Assembly (NCBI RefSeq): GCF_018326005.1 | Contig: NZ_AP021903.1 | Span: 186,001-250,000 of the forward strand | DNA: 64,000 nucleotides | DNA from: Pseudomonas sp. Seg1 | GTDB taxonomy: Bacteria > Pseudomonadota > Gammaproteobacteria > Pseudomonadales > Pseudomonadaceae | Direction: 5' to 3' | In this document: positions 36,222 to 45,152 of the stretch, one piece after another | How positions within the stretch are numbered: the stretch's first letter is position 1 | Layout of the letters: the number at the start of each line of letters is the position of its first letter | Notes under the pieces: generated by a model | Database searches by the model: none | What the model was told of the DNA's origin: nothing | Seen by the model: the letters and a program-made list of their open reading frames with translations, nothing else | Position numbers and translations under genes: made by a program

Positions 36222-37745
36222 TCAGATGTGGATCAGTGTCCAGGCTTCTTCCATTGGCAGAGGCTGTTTCATGCGTTCAGCCAGCAGCGCCATCGCTCTT
36301 TCTTTCTCGCACGCTACGGCGGCAACAACGATGCCGTTACGACCGAACAGACCGATGAAGGGCGGCTGTTCGGGCTCGCCGAGAAATTCCACTTCATCCC
36401 ATTGTTCGGCATGGCCGAGGTAGTCGTAATTCTTGCCGAAATGCCAGGTCCAGAAATACGGCACATCGAGGTAATGCTCCTCGCCACCGAGCATATTGGC
36501 CGCCGCGATCCGTGCGTGTTGCTGGGCCAGACGCCAGTGTTCGATGCGTTGGGGCTGGCCGTTCAGCGGGAACGTGGCGATGTCGCCAATCGCCCACAGA
36601 CCTTCGGTCACGCGCATGCCGCCATCGACGCGCAACGACAGGTCTTGCTCCCGGGGTAACGAGGCAAAAGCCTCGGTGGCCGGGTGTACGCCGATGCCTG
36701 CAAGGACCAGATCGGCTGAAAGGCGCAATCCATTGTCCAGCAACACCGCCTCGACTTTGCCGTCACCGATGATCTCTGTCGCCTCGTGCTCGGTAATGAA
36801 TTTCACGCCGTTTTTTTCATGCAGCGTGCGGATCGCCTTGCCCACGGCTTCGCTGAATTGAGCCGCGAAAGGCACTGCATGGCGGGCGAGTATCGTGACG
36901 TCGAGGCCAAACTGACGCAGTGCCGAGGCACATTCGAGGGCGATGAAGCTGTCGCCGATGATCACTGCGCGTTGATCGGGCTGGGCGGCGTTGATGATCT
37001 GCTCGGCCTGGGCCTTTGAGCGCAGAACGAACACGTTTGGCAGGTCAGCCCCGGGCAACGGCAACGGGTTGGGGACGCCGCCAGTCGCCAGCACGGCGGC
37101 GCTGTAATGCAGTGTGCGGCCATCTTTTAAATGAACGGTTTTTCCCTCGGCATCGAGCGCAACGACTTCGCCTGAAACCCGATTGATGTGCTGTTCGCGG
37201 TAAAAGTCGTCATCGCGCAGCGATGGGATTTCTTTGGAGGGCATTTCTCCGGCGAGGACAAACTTGCTCAGTACCGTGCGGTCGTAACCGGCCTCGGGTT
37301 CGTGATCGATCAGCACAATGCGTCCGCCGAAACCCTTTTCCCGCAGCGCCGCTGCACACGCGGTGCCCGCCGCTCCGGCGCCGACAATCACGAATGTGCG
37401 CGCATCGTCTGCTGGCGGCGTGTGTGGATCCGGCAGCGGTTGATCATCCACCCAGATGTCTTCGCCGCGCAGCTCCAGTGGGTAGCGCTTGAGGCTATCG
37501 AGGGCGGGCGGTTCGCATAGAGCGCCGTCTTCCACGCGAAAAACAGCCTTGTGCCATGGACAAATCAGGCGCCCGTTGCACAACGCACCGTCAGCCAAAG
37601 GCGCGCCGGCGTGTGGGCATTCACCCTGAAACGCGCGTAATTCGCCGGCGGCGCGCAGCAGAACAATTTTGCAGTCGCCGATTTTCACTTCCAGACCACG
37701 GTCTTCAGGGACATCAGCGAAACAGGCGACACGGTGCAGGGACAT
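36222..37745 (-). CDS. Rieske-FAD oxidoreductase (AIF/ferredoxin reductase-like)
   Basis: I chose ATG 37745 (GAGGAA 7 bases upstream) over ATG 37766; 507 residues. An N-terminal Rieske domain holds CPHAGAPL and CPWHKAVF, the Cys/His ligands of a [2Fe-2S] cluster. The remainder is a two-dinucleotide-binding oxidoreductase: FVIVGAGAAGTACAAALREK for FAD, AVIIGDSFIALECASALRQF for NAD(P)H, and GLWAIGDIATFP near the FAD ribose. A C-terminal reductase domain ends it. The layout matches AIFM3-like proteins and bacterial ferredoxin reductases. The electron acceptor is unknown, and it is transcribed alone. Confidence 0.87.
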   Translation of the reverse strand: MSLHRVACFADVPEDRGLEVKIGDCKIVLLRAAGELRAFQGECPHAGAPLADGALCNGRLICPWHKAVFRVEDGALCEPPALDSLKRYPLELRGEDIWVDDQPLPDPHTPPADDARTFVIVGAGAAGTACAAALREKGFGGRIVLIDHEPEAGYDRTVLSKFVLAGEMPSKEIPSLRDDDFYREQHINRVSGEVVALDAEGKTVHLKDGRTLHYSAAVLATGGVPNPLPLPGADLPNVFVLRSKAQAEQIINAAQPDQRAVIIGDSFIALECASALRQFGLDVTILARHAVPFAAQFSEAVGKAIRTLHEKNGVKFITEHEATEIIGDGKVEAVLLDNGLRLSADLVLAGIGVHPATEAFASLPREQDLSLRVDGGMRVTEGLWAIGDIATFPLNGQPQRIEHWRLAQQHARIAAANMLGGEEHYLDVPYFWTWHFGKNYDYLGHAEQWDEVEFLGEPEQPPFIGLFGRNGIVVAAVACEKERAMALLAERMKQPLPMEEAWTLIHI

Positions 37746-37884
37746 ATTCGGCTTCCTCGCGGGCATTTCTCATACGAGTTTGCGCGGCAGTGCGAGGTTC
37801 AGCCATTTGCTACTGCCACGGCACGAACGGTACAGCTATAGTTTGCAGGCCGACCACGGCCTCACTGCACAAGGTGCTCCCGGA

Positions 37885-38448
37885 ATGACCCGATTGACCT
37901 CTCTCAACCCTTGGCTGGCGGCCGTTGCCGTTGCCCTTTGCGTGCAGTTTCCGGCGCAGGCGGCCCAGGAGCGCTTCACCCTCGACATCCCTGGTGTCTC
38001 GGACAATCGCCTGTTCACCTCGGCGGCGGCAAGCGATGCGGCAGGTTGCGGCGGCAAGAACCAGTCGCCGGCCTTGAGTTGGAGCGCCGGGCCTGCCGGC
38101 ACCCTGAGCTACGCGATCGTCATGCACGACCCGGACGGCCAGAAAGGCCTGGGCGTCGATCACTGGATTCATTACGGCATCAAAGCCACGACTCACCAGA
38201 TCGCGGCGGGTGTCGGCGCCAAATCCGCATTCGAAGGCGTCGGCGGCACGAACAGCAAGGGCAACACCCATTACATGGGGCCGTGCCCTCCGGTTGGCGA
38301 CAGCGCTCACCACTACATCATTCAGATTTACGCTCTGGATCTCGCACCGGACGCCTTGCCTGCCGGTCTGACTCGCGCCGAGCTGATGGAAAAAATCAAG
38401 GGTCATGTGCTGCGCAACAGCAGCGTAGTGCGGCGTTATCACCGCTGA
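37885..38448 (+). CDS. Periplasmic YbhB/YbcL-type PEBP protein
   Basis: I chose ATG 37885 (AAGGTG upstream), giving a clear signal peptide (LAAVAVALCVQFPAQA / AQERF) in 187 residues. The PEBP fold is supported by SPALSWSAGPAGTLSYAIVM, HDPDGQKGLGVDHWIHYGI (the conserved DPD-x-H pocket) and GPCPPVGDSAHHYIIQIYAL. Bacterial members bind small ligands of unknown nature. The coding end (stop 38446-38448) lies in an A6-T6-centred hairpin. Confidence 0.87.
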   Translation: MTRLTSLNPWLAAVAVALCVQFPAQAAQERFTLDIPGVSDNRLFTSAAASDAAGCGGKNQSPALSWSAGPAGTLSYAIVMHDPDGQKGLGVDHWIHYGIKATTHQIAAGVGAKSAFEGVGGTNSKGNTHYMGPCPPVGDSAHHYIIQIYALDLAPDALPAGLTRAELMEKIKGHVLRNSSVVRRYHR

Positions 38449-38468
38449 AAAAATTTTTTAGCGGCGTT
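38442..38468 (+). terminator. Hairpin overlapping the PEBP gene stop
   Basis: CCGCT (38442) and AGCGG (38460) flank an A/T-rich self-complementary core and the hairpin is followed by CGTTT. A weak terminator. Confidence 0.45.
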
Positions 38469-38535
38469 TAACCCGAACTGAAAGGGCTGCCCGTCTCAGT
38501 GGATGAATGATCACTTTCATCCCGAGGTCAGCCCC

Positions 38536-40215
38536 ATGTCCCTTCCTCTGCCTTCTCTGCGACCTGTAGCGGTCGGTGTGTTGCTGGCCGTCGCCGGTTG
38601 CGGCGTTTCTTCCAATCCTGAATCGGCTGCTGCGCCAGCTCAGCCTGCAGCCTTGGTGCAACATGAGGTGATCCTCGCCGATGCCGCGATGGCCAAGCGC
38701 AGCGCGCGTCCGATGCCCATTGCCAGCTTCGCGGCGATGCCTGCCGGGGAAAGTTATCCACAGGGCTATCGCGACGAGCCGCGTGAGCAATATCAAACGC
38801 TTGCCGACAACCCGATCCACAGCGTCGCCGACACTCCGGTTTCAACCTTCAGCGCTGACGTCGACACGGGCGCTTACGCCAACGTCCGCCGCTTGCTCAA
38901 TCAGGGGCGCCTGCCGCCGGAAGGGGCGGTGCGGCTGGAGGAAATGGTCAATTACTTTCCCTACGATTACGCACTGCCCAGCGATGGCTCACCGTTTGGC
39001 GTGACCACCGAACTGGCAGCTTCGCCGTGGAACCCGCACACACGATTGTTGCGCATCGGCATCAAGGCGTCCGACCGCGCGGTGGCCGAACTGGCCCCGG
39101 CGAATCTGGTTTTTCTGGTGGACGTGTCAGGCTCGATGGATCGTCGCGAAGGCCTGCCACTGGTCAAAAGCACGCTGAAATTGCTCGTCGATCAATTGCG
39201 CGAGCAGGATCGCGTATCGCTGGTGGTGTATGCCGGCGAATCGAGAGTGGTACTGGAGCCGACGTCCGGACGGGAAAAAGCGAAAATTCGTACAGCCATT
39301 GAGCAATTGACCGCAGGCGGCTCGACCGCTGGCGCCTCCGGTATCGAACTGGCTTATCAAATGGCGCAACAGGCTTTTATCGCCAAAGGCATCAACCGCA
39401 TCCTGCTGGCCACCGACGGCGACTTCAACGTCGGCGTCAGCGACTTCGACAGCCTCAAGCAAATGGCTGTGGATAAACGCAAAACTGGAATTTCCCTGAC
39501 CACCCTGGGTTTTGGTGTGGATAACTACAATGAACACTTGATGGAACAATTGGCCGATGCCGGCGACGGCAACTACGCCTACATCGACAACCTGCGCGAG
39601 GCACGCAAGGTACTGGTGGATCAACTTGGCTCGACCCTCGCCGTGGTGGCAAAAAACGTCAAATTGCAGGTGGAATTCAACCCGGCGCAGGTCAGTGAAT
39701 ATCGTCTGCTCGGCTACGAGAACCGTGCCTTGAAACGTGAGGACTTCAGCAATGACAAAGTCGATGCTGGCGAAATCGGTGCAGGACACACGGTGACCGC
39801 GTTGTACGAAATTGTTCCGGCGGGGGAGAAGGGCTGGCTGGAGCCGCTGCGTTACGGTCAATCCGACAAGGCTGTTTCCGAAAAGAACGGGGAATTGGCA
39901 ATGCTGCGTGTGCGATATCAACAGCCCGAAGGTGGGAAAAGTCTGCTGATCGAGCGGCCGATTGCCAATCAAGTCGCACCGGCCAGCGAGGACCTGCGCT
40001 TTGCCGCCGCCGTCGCCGCGTTTTCCCAGCAACTCAAGGACGGCCGCTATACCGGAGATTTCAGCCTGAAAGACACCGAAGCGTTGGCCCGTGGCGCACG
40101 AGGCGATGACCGTTTTGGCCTGCGTAACGAGTTTGTGCAACTGGTCGAATTGGCGCAGAGCCTGCGCAACACAACCGCATCGAATACGCTGCCCACTGAG
40201 CGACGGGTTGAATAA
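38536..40215 (+). CDS. VWA-domain lipoprotein (YfbK-like)
   Basis: I chose ATG 38536 because GAGGT precedes it and it gives a lipoprotein signal (AVGVLLAVAGCG); 559 residues. A conserved N-terminal block (FSADVDTGAYANVRRLLNQG, RLEEMVNYFPYDY) is followed by a von Willebrand A domain with the complete metal site DVSGSMDRR and LATDGDFNVG. A C-terminal DUF3520-like region (FNPAQVSEYRLLGYENR, GAGHTVTALYEIVP) ends it. The function of YfbK proteins is unknown. Here it is the first gene of an operon with an ECF sigma factor and a probable anti-sigma factor, suggesting an envelope sensing role. Confidence 0.87.
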   Translation: MSLPLPSLRPVAVGVLLAVAGCGVSSNPESAAAPAQPAALVQHEVILADAAMAKRSARPMPIASFAAMPAGESYPQGYRDEPREQYQTLADNPIHSVADTPVSTFSADVDTGAYANVRRLLNQGRLPPEGAVRLEEMVNYFPYDYALPSDGSPFGVTTELAASPWNPHTRLLRIGIKASDRAVAELAPANLVFLVDVSGSMDRREGLPLVKSTLKLLVDQLREQDRVSLVVYAGESRVVLEPTSGREKAKIRTAIEQLTAGGSTAGASGIELAYQMAQQAFIAKGINRILLATDGDFNVGVSDFDSLKQMAVDKRKTGISLTTLGFGVDNYNEHLMEQLADAGDGNYAYIDNLREARKVLVDQLGSTLAVVAKNVKLQVEFNPAQVSEYRLLGYENRALKREDFSNDKVDAGEIGAGHTVTALYEIVPAGEKGWLEPLRYGQSDKAVSEKNGELAMLRVRYQQPEGGKSLLIERPIANQVAPASEDLRFAAAVAAFSQQLKDGRYTGDFSLKDTEALARGARGDDRFGLRNEFVQLVELAQSLRNTTASNTLPTERRVE

Positions 40216-40827
40216 GTGAGTCGTCTGAAAAGCTTCATCAATCAGCTGTTTGCTTCACCAGACAGCCCGACCGCCAGCAGCGATGAAACGTTGCTGGCGC
40301 GTTACCGCGAGGGCGACGGCGCGGCGTTCGAGATCTTGTACGCCCGTCATCGTCAGGGCCTGTATCGATTTCTGCTCGGTTTGAGCGGTAAACCGGAGCT
40401 TACCGATGAGGTCTTTCAGGAGACCTGGCTGAGCCTGATCCGCAGCGCCAGTCAGCCACAGGGACGGGCGACCTTTCGTACGTGGCTGTTCCAGATTGCC
40501 CGCAATCGCCTGATCGATCACTGGCGCAAGCACGGCGCCCAACAGCCACTGCACGACAGTTACGATGAACAGGTCCACGCTGTCAGCGATGAGTCGACCG
40601 ATCCTGCAGAATTGCTCAACCTCAGCCGCGACAGCCTGCGTCTGGAAAACGCCCTGCAAACCCTGCCCGCCGACCAGCGCGAGGTGTTCCTGCTGCGCGC
40701 CCACGGCGACCTCGACCTGGCACAAATCGCCAGCCTTACCGAAACACCGCTGGAAACGGTCAAGAGCCGCTTGCGCTACGCCCAGCAAAAACTGCGTCGG
40801 CTGCTGGCCGAGGAGGTACTGACATGA
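40216..40827 (+). CDS. ECF RNA polymerase sigma factor
   Basis: 203 residues from GTG 40216, directly after the VWA stop. Region 2 is seen in LLARYREGDGAAFEILYARH and FRTWLFQIARNRLIDHWRK. Region 4 is LPADQREVFLLRAHGDLDLA and TPLETVKSRLRYAQQKLRRL. It probably directs RNA polymerase to an envelope or stress regulon. It overlaps the next gene (ATGA), the normal sigma/anti-sigma arrangement. Confidence 0.92.
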   Translation: MSRLKSFINQLFASPDSPTASSDETLLARYREGDGAAFEILYARHRQGLYRFLLGLSGKPELTDEVFQETWLSLIRSASQPQGRATFRTWLFQIARNRLIDHWRKHGAQQPLHDSYDEQVHAVSDESTDPAELLNLSRDSLRLENALQTLPADQREVFLLRAHGDLDLAQIASLTETPLETVKSRLRYAQQKLRRLLAEEVLT

Positions 40828-41414
40828 ACGACGCCCGCCAGACACCCGAAGAACAACTGCTCAAGCACTATCGCGAGCAACACCACGACGAACCGCCCGC
40901 GCACCTCGACGCGCGCATTCTCAAGGCAGCTCACCGTGCAGCGCCAACACCGAAGCCAAGCCTTTGGCAACGCTGGCTCGACGCCTGCCGCAAACCGCGC
41001 TGGCAAGTCGCGTTCGCCAGCCTGGTTGGCGTCGCCCTGATGCTGTCGCTGGTGCAACGCGCGCCCGAACCGCAGCCGCAATTCGACTTTGCCCCTGCCG
41101 CCAGACCCGCGGCCCCGGTGGCCCGCGAACAAGCAACGGAAGCATTCGCCGCCCCTGCGGGCACCTTCTCCGGACCCCCGCCGAGGGTGGACATGACCGC
41201 GCCGATGCAGAGCGAAGCCATCCTCGTCGACGAAGCCCAATTCAGCAAACGCGCCGCTGCCCCGGCCAACGGCCTCGACGCACAACTGCGCGAAGTCCTG
41301 CGTCTGCGTGAGTCTGGCCAATCACAAGCCGCCGACAGTCTGTTCAACAACCTGCACAAACGCTACCCGAACGCCGACCTCGACGCCCGGCTCGAACAAA
41401 TCCAGAAGAACTGA
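40824..41414 (+). CDS. Probable anti-sigma factor, single-helix membrane protein
   Basis: 196 residues, with its ATG inside the sigma factor stop. A short cytoplasmic segment (LLKHYREQHHDEPPAHLDARILKA) and one membrane helix (VAFASLVGVALMLSLVQ) precede a Pro/Ala-rich periplasmic part. The C-terminus (LREVLRLRESGQSQAADSLF) looks TPR-like. There is no HxxxCxxC zinc motif. The anti-sigma role is inferred from position and topology only. Confidence 0.65.
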   Translation: MNDARQTPEEQLLKHYREQHHDEPPAHLDARILKAAHRAAPTPKPSLWQRWLDACRKPRWQVAFASLVGVALMLSLVQRAPEPQPQFDFAPAARPAAPVAREQATEAFAAPAGTFSGPPPRVDMTAPMQSEAILVDEAQFSKRAAAPANGLDAQLREVLRLRESGQSQAADSLFNNLHKRYPNADLDARLEQIQKN

Positions 41415-41495
41415 CCGCCCTGTTCGCCCAGCCATTTGGCATTGCCCCGCAAAAACGCGCACTATCGGGTCATAGCTGAATCGCTGGAGAACACC

Positions 41496-41708
41496 GTGGC
41501 ACCAAAAATCGACCGCATCGCCCAACTCCTCAATTGCCCGCAAAAGGGCGAAGAGATGCGCCGCGCGATTACCGAAGCGCGTAAGGAGTTTCTGCTGAAT
41601 CAGCCGGAAGAGGATGTGCTTGAGGAAGAGGACGTCTTTGAGGAGGAGGTTGAGGGGGAAGAAGACGAGGATGAGGATTACGATGAGTTTGATTGGACGA
41701 CGGAGTAA
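41496..41708 (+). CDS. Small highly acidic protein of unknown function
   Basis: I chose GTG 41496 (TGGAGA upstream), giving 70 residues: a helical half (KIDRIAQLLNCPQKGEEMRR) and an extreme Glu/Asp-rich tail including DEDEDYDEFD. No known domain is recognised. The acidic tail could mimic nucleic acid or bind a basic partner, which is speculation. Confidence 0.6.
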   Translation: MAPKIDRIAQLLNCPQKGEEMRRAITEARKEFLLNQPEEDVLEEEDVFEEEVEGEEDEDEDYDEFDWTTE

Positions 41709-41761
41709 ATGAGCTTCAGGTGCGGGTCCAGCGCGTAGTTGCCTGATCCAAGGCTGCGGGG

Positions 41762-42802
41762 TCAGGGCCGACTCTTTCTTGAAATGCCGCGAAGTGCCTC
41801 AATGGCGGACCGTTCGCCCTCTGTTTCTTTCAAAGCTCTGCGCCGTTCGGCATAGATCTCATATTCAGCTCGGGCTTTTTCTTCTGCTGCTTGATTACTG
41901 GTGTGTCCCGATCCCTGCAAAATCTGGCGGCTGTTGAATTCCAAAAATTGGTTCAGTTTCTCCTGCCAGTCACGCAGGAAAATCTGCTTGCGCATCAATG
42001 CTTGATCTTCTGCGAAATCCAGCCACATCGTAACGATACGATTAAGAGCATTGATCTCCTCTTGAGTGAGATAGTTTTTAGCGATTGTGACATCGCTTTT
42101 ACGCACTTCATCTCCCTTGAAGTTGGTTAGACCCATATGCGCTTTTGAGGCGTCAACGCGCTGTGCTATTAACTCAGCGGCAGTCAAGCCGGTGCTGGCG
42201 AAATGAAGTTTATTTTGGATGATCTGAAAGAACGCAGTCGTGTCCTTGTTGGATGGCACATAATCGGCCGCCATCGCGAAGATATCCTTCACCCTCAAAT
42301 AAACCCGCCTCTCGCTGGCTCGAATATCTCGGATGCGCTCAAGCAGCTCATCAAAGTAGTCAGGTACCTGTGAGTGCCCTACGGGAGGGTTTCTCAATCG
42401 CTCGTCGTCCATGACGAAGCCTTTAATCAGGTACCCTTGAAGTAATTGCGTGGCCCATTGACGGAATTGGGTTCCTCGTTTGGAGCGGACACGGTATCCC
42501 ACCGCGATAATCAAGGGCAGGCTGAAATACTTGACGTTGTAAGGTTTGTTGTCGGCGGCAGTTGTTCGGTAAAACCGAACAACTGAATCCTCCGTCAACT
42601 CGCCCTCGGCAAAAATATGGCTTATATGTTCGCTGATAGTAGCCTTGGCCTTACCGTACAGTTCGCAAATCATGGACTGCGATAGCCAAAGCGTTTCGGA
42701 CCCGAATCGACATTCCAGGCGGACCTGGCCGTCGGAGCTTTGAAAAAGCAAAAGCTCTCCTTGAGGGGCGGCAGGATAGTCTGTGTCGTTCTGATCAGTC
42801 AT
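41762..42802 (-). CDS. RhuM-family protein
   Basis: 346 residues, read leftward. LLLFQSSDGQVRLECRFGSETLWLSQ, MICELYGKAKATISEHISHIF and NVKYFSLPLIIAVGYRVRSKRGTQFRQWAT are the RhuM (virulence-associated) signature, including a KilA-N/BRO-like DNA-binding pattern. ...GFVMDDERLRNP is also typical. The family occurs on genomic islands; its function is not established. Base composition is visibly less GC-rich than in the neighbours. It stands alone next to tRNA-Arg, a classic insertion position. Confidence 0.88.
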   Translation of the reverse strand: MTDQNDTDYPAAPQGELLLFQSSDGQVRLECRFGSETLWLSQSMICELYGKAKATISEHISHIFAEGELTEDSVVRFYRTTAADNKPYNVKYFSLPLIIAVGYRVRSKRGTQFRQWATQLLQGYLIKGFVMDDERLRNPPVGHSQVPDYFDELLERIRDIRASERRVYLRVKDIFAMAADYVPSNKDTTAFFQIIQNKLHFASTGLTAAELIAQRVDASKAHMGLTNFKGDEVRKSDVTIAKNYLTQEEINALNRIVTMWLDFAEDQALMRKQIFLRDWQEKLNQFLEFNSRQILQGSGHTSNQAAEEKARAEYEIYAERRRALKETEGERSAIEALRGISRKSRP

Positions 42803-42957
42803 TGAGTTATTCCGCGACCAGTTCTGGCGAGTCTATAAATTGTTTGGAAAGGACTCGGGGGAGGCTGCATAGTGTGGCGAAAACCGCTGACCTAATGAAC
42901 CCAATTGTCGTGAAATTTTGTTTCCAGACTCGATTTTTTCATAAGTTCATTGCCCAC

Positions 42958-42992
42958 AAAAAAGCCCCGGACCATCACAGTCCGGGGCTTTC
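42958..42992 (-). terminator. Terminator of tRNA-Arg transcript
   Basis: On the minus strand AAGCCCCGGA and TCCGGGGCTT form a perfect stem with a 9-base loop, followed by TTTTTTG. It starts 14 bases beyond the tRNA 3' end. Confidence 0.88.
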
Positions 42993-43005
42993 TCGTTTAA
43001 ATCAA

Positions 43006-43082
43006 TGGTGCACCAGGCGGGATTCGAACCCACGACCCCTGCCTTCGGAGGGCAGTACTCTATCCAGCTGAGCTACTGGTGC
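43006..43082 (-). tRNA. tRNA-Arg (anticodon CCG)
   Basis: The 77-base minus-strand gene starts GCACCAGTAGCTCAGCTGGA, has an anticodon loop CTCCGAA (anticodon CCG, reading CGG), a T-loop TTCGAATC and an encoded CCA end. The acceptor stem GCACCAG pairs with CTGGTGC. Confidence 0.96.
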
Positions 43083-43092
43083 AGCGGGCGAC

Positions 43093-43098
43093 ATCATA
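43093..43098 (-). promoter_or_regulatory. -10 element of tRNA-Arg promoter; gap 43083-43524
   Basis: On the minus strand TATGAT is followed by a GC-rich discriminator (GTCGCCCGCT), as expected for a stringently controlled tRNA promoter; no good -35 box is seen. The rest of this 442-base gap shows no gene; it carries the palindrome at 43351 and the gabD leader. Confidence 0.5.
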
Positions 43099-43350
43099 CC
43101 TAGGTCGGCTCGGGGCGTCCATGCTGGGTTTCGGCGGGTTTTGTCAGTGCGCGTTTCGGTTTGAGTGCCTGCATTCCATAAAGCTGTAACGTCCTGCAAA
43201 ACCCTCGCTTGGCGCTTTCGCGGGGCTGATCTATGGTTTCGCTGCGGCGGATGCTTTTTGCGCGTTGATCTGAAAATTTCCACAAACGCGGCGTTTTTGT
43301 TCTTTTTTTCGAACGCCCTATTGTCCTTTAACCCCTTTGCTCCTACGATC

Positions 43351-43368
43351 CGTTTGAGATTTCAAACG
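43351..43368. promoter_or_regulatory. CGTTTGA-N4-TCAAACG palindrome upstream of gabD
   Basis: A perfect 7-base inverted repeat with a 4-base spacer, about 157 bases before the gabD start. It suits a dimeric regulator of GABA catabolism, but the protein is unidentified. Confidence 0.4.
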
Positions 43369-43524
43369 CTCGTTGATCGGGTGTTGAAGCGCAGGTGTTT
43401 CGAGTCGAGCACGATCAATGCGCCTCACCCGCTCACAGATTTCCCTGACGGCAGCCTTGCGAGGCGCCTTTCTACAATCATAATTTGCTCCGCGCAGGCC
43501 GCGGTGCTGTTAAGGAAAGCCGAC

Positions 43525-44967
43525 ATGCAGCTTAAAGACACCCTGTTGTTCCGCCAGCAAGCCTTCATTGATGGCGCTTGGGTCGATGCGGACAACGGTC
43601 AGACGATCAAGGTCAACAACCCGGCCACCGGCGAAATCCTCGGCACCGTGCCGAAAATGGGCGCTGCCGAAACCCGCCGTGCCATTGAAGCCGCCGACAA
43701 GGCGCTGCCGGCCTGGCGTGCACTGACCGCCAAGGAACGTGCAGGCAAGCTGCGTCGCTGGTTCGAACTGATGATCGAGAACCAGGACGACCTCGCGCGC
43801 CTGATGACCCTCGAGCAGGGCAAGCCGCTGGCCGAAGCCAAGGGCGAAATCGTTTACGCCGCCTCGTTCATCGAATGGTTCGCCGAAGAAGCCAAGCGCA
43901 TCTACGGTGACGTGATTCCGGGCCATCAGCCGGACAAGCGCCTGATCGTGATCAAGCAGCCTATCGGCGTAACCGCAGCGATCACCCCGTGGAACTTCCC
44001 TGCCGCGATGATCACCCGTAAGGCTGGCCCAGCGCTGGCTGCCGGTTGCACCATGGTGCTCAAGCCTGCTTCGCAAACTCCATTCTCCGCTTTCGCCCTG
44101 GCCGAACTGGCTCAGCGTGCCGGCATTCCTGCCGGCGTGTTCAGCGTGGTGTCCGGCAGCGCTGGCGATATCGGCAGCGAGCTGACCAGCAACCCGATCG
44201 TGCGCAAGCTGTCCTTCACTGGCTCCACCGAAATCGGCCGTCAGCTGATGTCGGAATGCGCCAAGGACATCAAGAAAGTCTCGCTGGAACTGGGCGGCAA
44301 CGCGCCGTTCATCGTGTTCGACGACGCGGACCTGGATAAGGCCGTCGAAGGCGCGATCATTTCCAAGTATCGCAACAACGGCCAGACCTGTGTCTGCGCC
44401 AACCGTCTGTACATTCAGGATTCGGTTTACGACGCATTCGCCGAGAAGCTGAAAGTGGCTGTGGCCAAGCTGAAGATCGGCAACGGTCTGGAAGACGGCA
44501 CCACCACTGGCCCGCTGATCGACGAAAAAGCCGTGGCCAAGGTGCAAGAGCACATCGCTGACGCCGTAGCCAAAGGCGCAACCGTACTGGCCGGTGGCAA
44601 GCCAATGGAAGGCAACTTCTTCGAGCCGACCATCCTCACCAACGTGCCCAAGAACGCAGCCGTGGCCAAGGAAGAAACCTTCGGTCCGCTGGCGCCACTG
44701 TTCCGCTTCAAAGACGAAGCCGAAGTGATCGCGATGTCCAACGACACCGAGTTCGGTCTGGCCTCGTACTTCTATGCTCGTGACCTTGGTCGTGTGTTCC
44801 GTGTAGCGGAAGCGCTGGAATACGGCATGGTCGGCGTCAACACCGGGCTGATCTCCAACGAAGTCGCGCCGTTCGGCGGCATCAAGGCCTCGGGCCTGGG
44901 CCGTGAAGGCTCCAAGTACGGCATCGAAGATTATCTGGAAATCAAATACCTCTGCCTGGGCATCTAA
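43525..44967 (+). CDS. gabD: NADP-dependent succinate-semialdehyde dehydrogenase
   Basis: I chose ATG 43525 (TAAGGAA upstream); 480 residues, the family length. Motifs of aldehyde dehydrogenases are intact: TPWNFPAAMITRKAGPALAA, FTGSTEIGRQL, VSLELGGNAPFIVFDDAD with the catalytic Glu, and NNGQTCVCANRLY with the catalytic Cys. It oxidises succinic semialdehyde to succinate, the last step of GABA degradation. gabT follows 185 bases later. Confidence 0.96.
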   Translation: MQLKDTLLFRQQAFIDGAWVDADNGQTIKVNNPATGEILGTVPKMGAAETRRAIEAADKALPAWRALTAKERAGKLRRWFELMIENQDDLARLMTLEQGKPLAEAKGEIVYAASFIEWFAEEAKRIYGDVIPGHQPDKRLIVIKQPIGVTAAITPWNFPAAMITRKAGPALAAGCTMVLKPASQTPFSAFALAELAQRAGIPAGVFSVVSGSAGDIGSELTSNPIVRKLSFTGSTEIGRQLMSECAKDIKKVSLELGGNAPFIVFDDADLDKAVEGAIISKYRNNGQTCVCANRLYIQDSVYDAFAEKLKVAVAKLKIGNGLEDGTTTGPLIDEKAVAKVQEHIADAVAKGATVLAGGKPMEGNFFEPTILTNVPKNAAVAKEETFGPLAPLFRFKDEAEVIAMSNDTEFGLASYFYARDLGRVFRVAEALEYGMVGVNTGLISNEVAPFGGIKASGLGREGSKYGIEDYLEIKYLCLGI

Positions 44968-45152
44968 GCCGGGAAAGGGATCGCTGTAAACGCAAAGGGC
45001 ACGAGAGCGCTGTCCCTTTGCGTCGTTTCAAACCGGAATTTTCTCTGCGGCCGGGAACGCCGTGGCAGTCGATCATCGCATGCTGCCACCGCCGATTCCT
45101 CCCGCTTAATCCTTGAACCACGCCGCCCGATGAGCGGTGAATGAGGACTGTA

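Noticed and set aside
41709..43082. tRNA-flanked island with att duplication
   Set aside because: I searched the sequence left of rhuM for a copy of the tRNA-Arg 3' end and saw none; no integrase either. Kept only as a candidate islet.
43165..43524. N-terminal extension of gabD from an upstream in-frame start
   Set aside because: The upstream 120 codons have no homology to aldehyde dehydrogenases; TAAGGAA and the conserved start at 43525 fit the family length.
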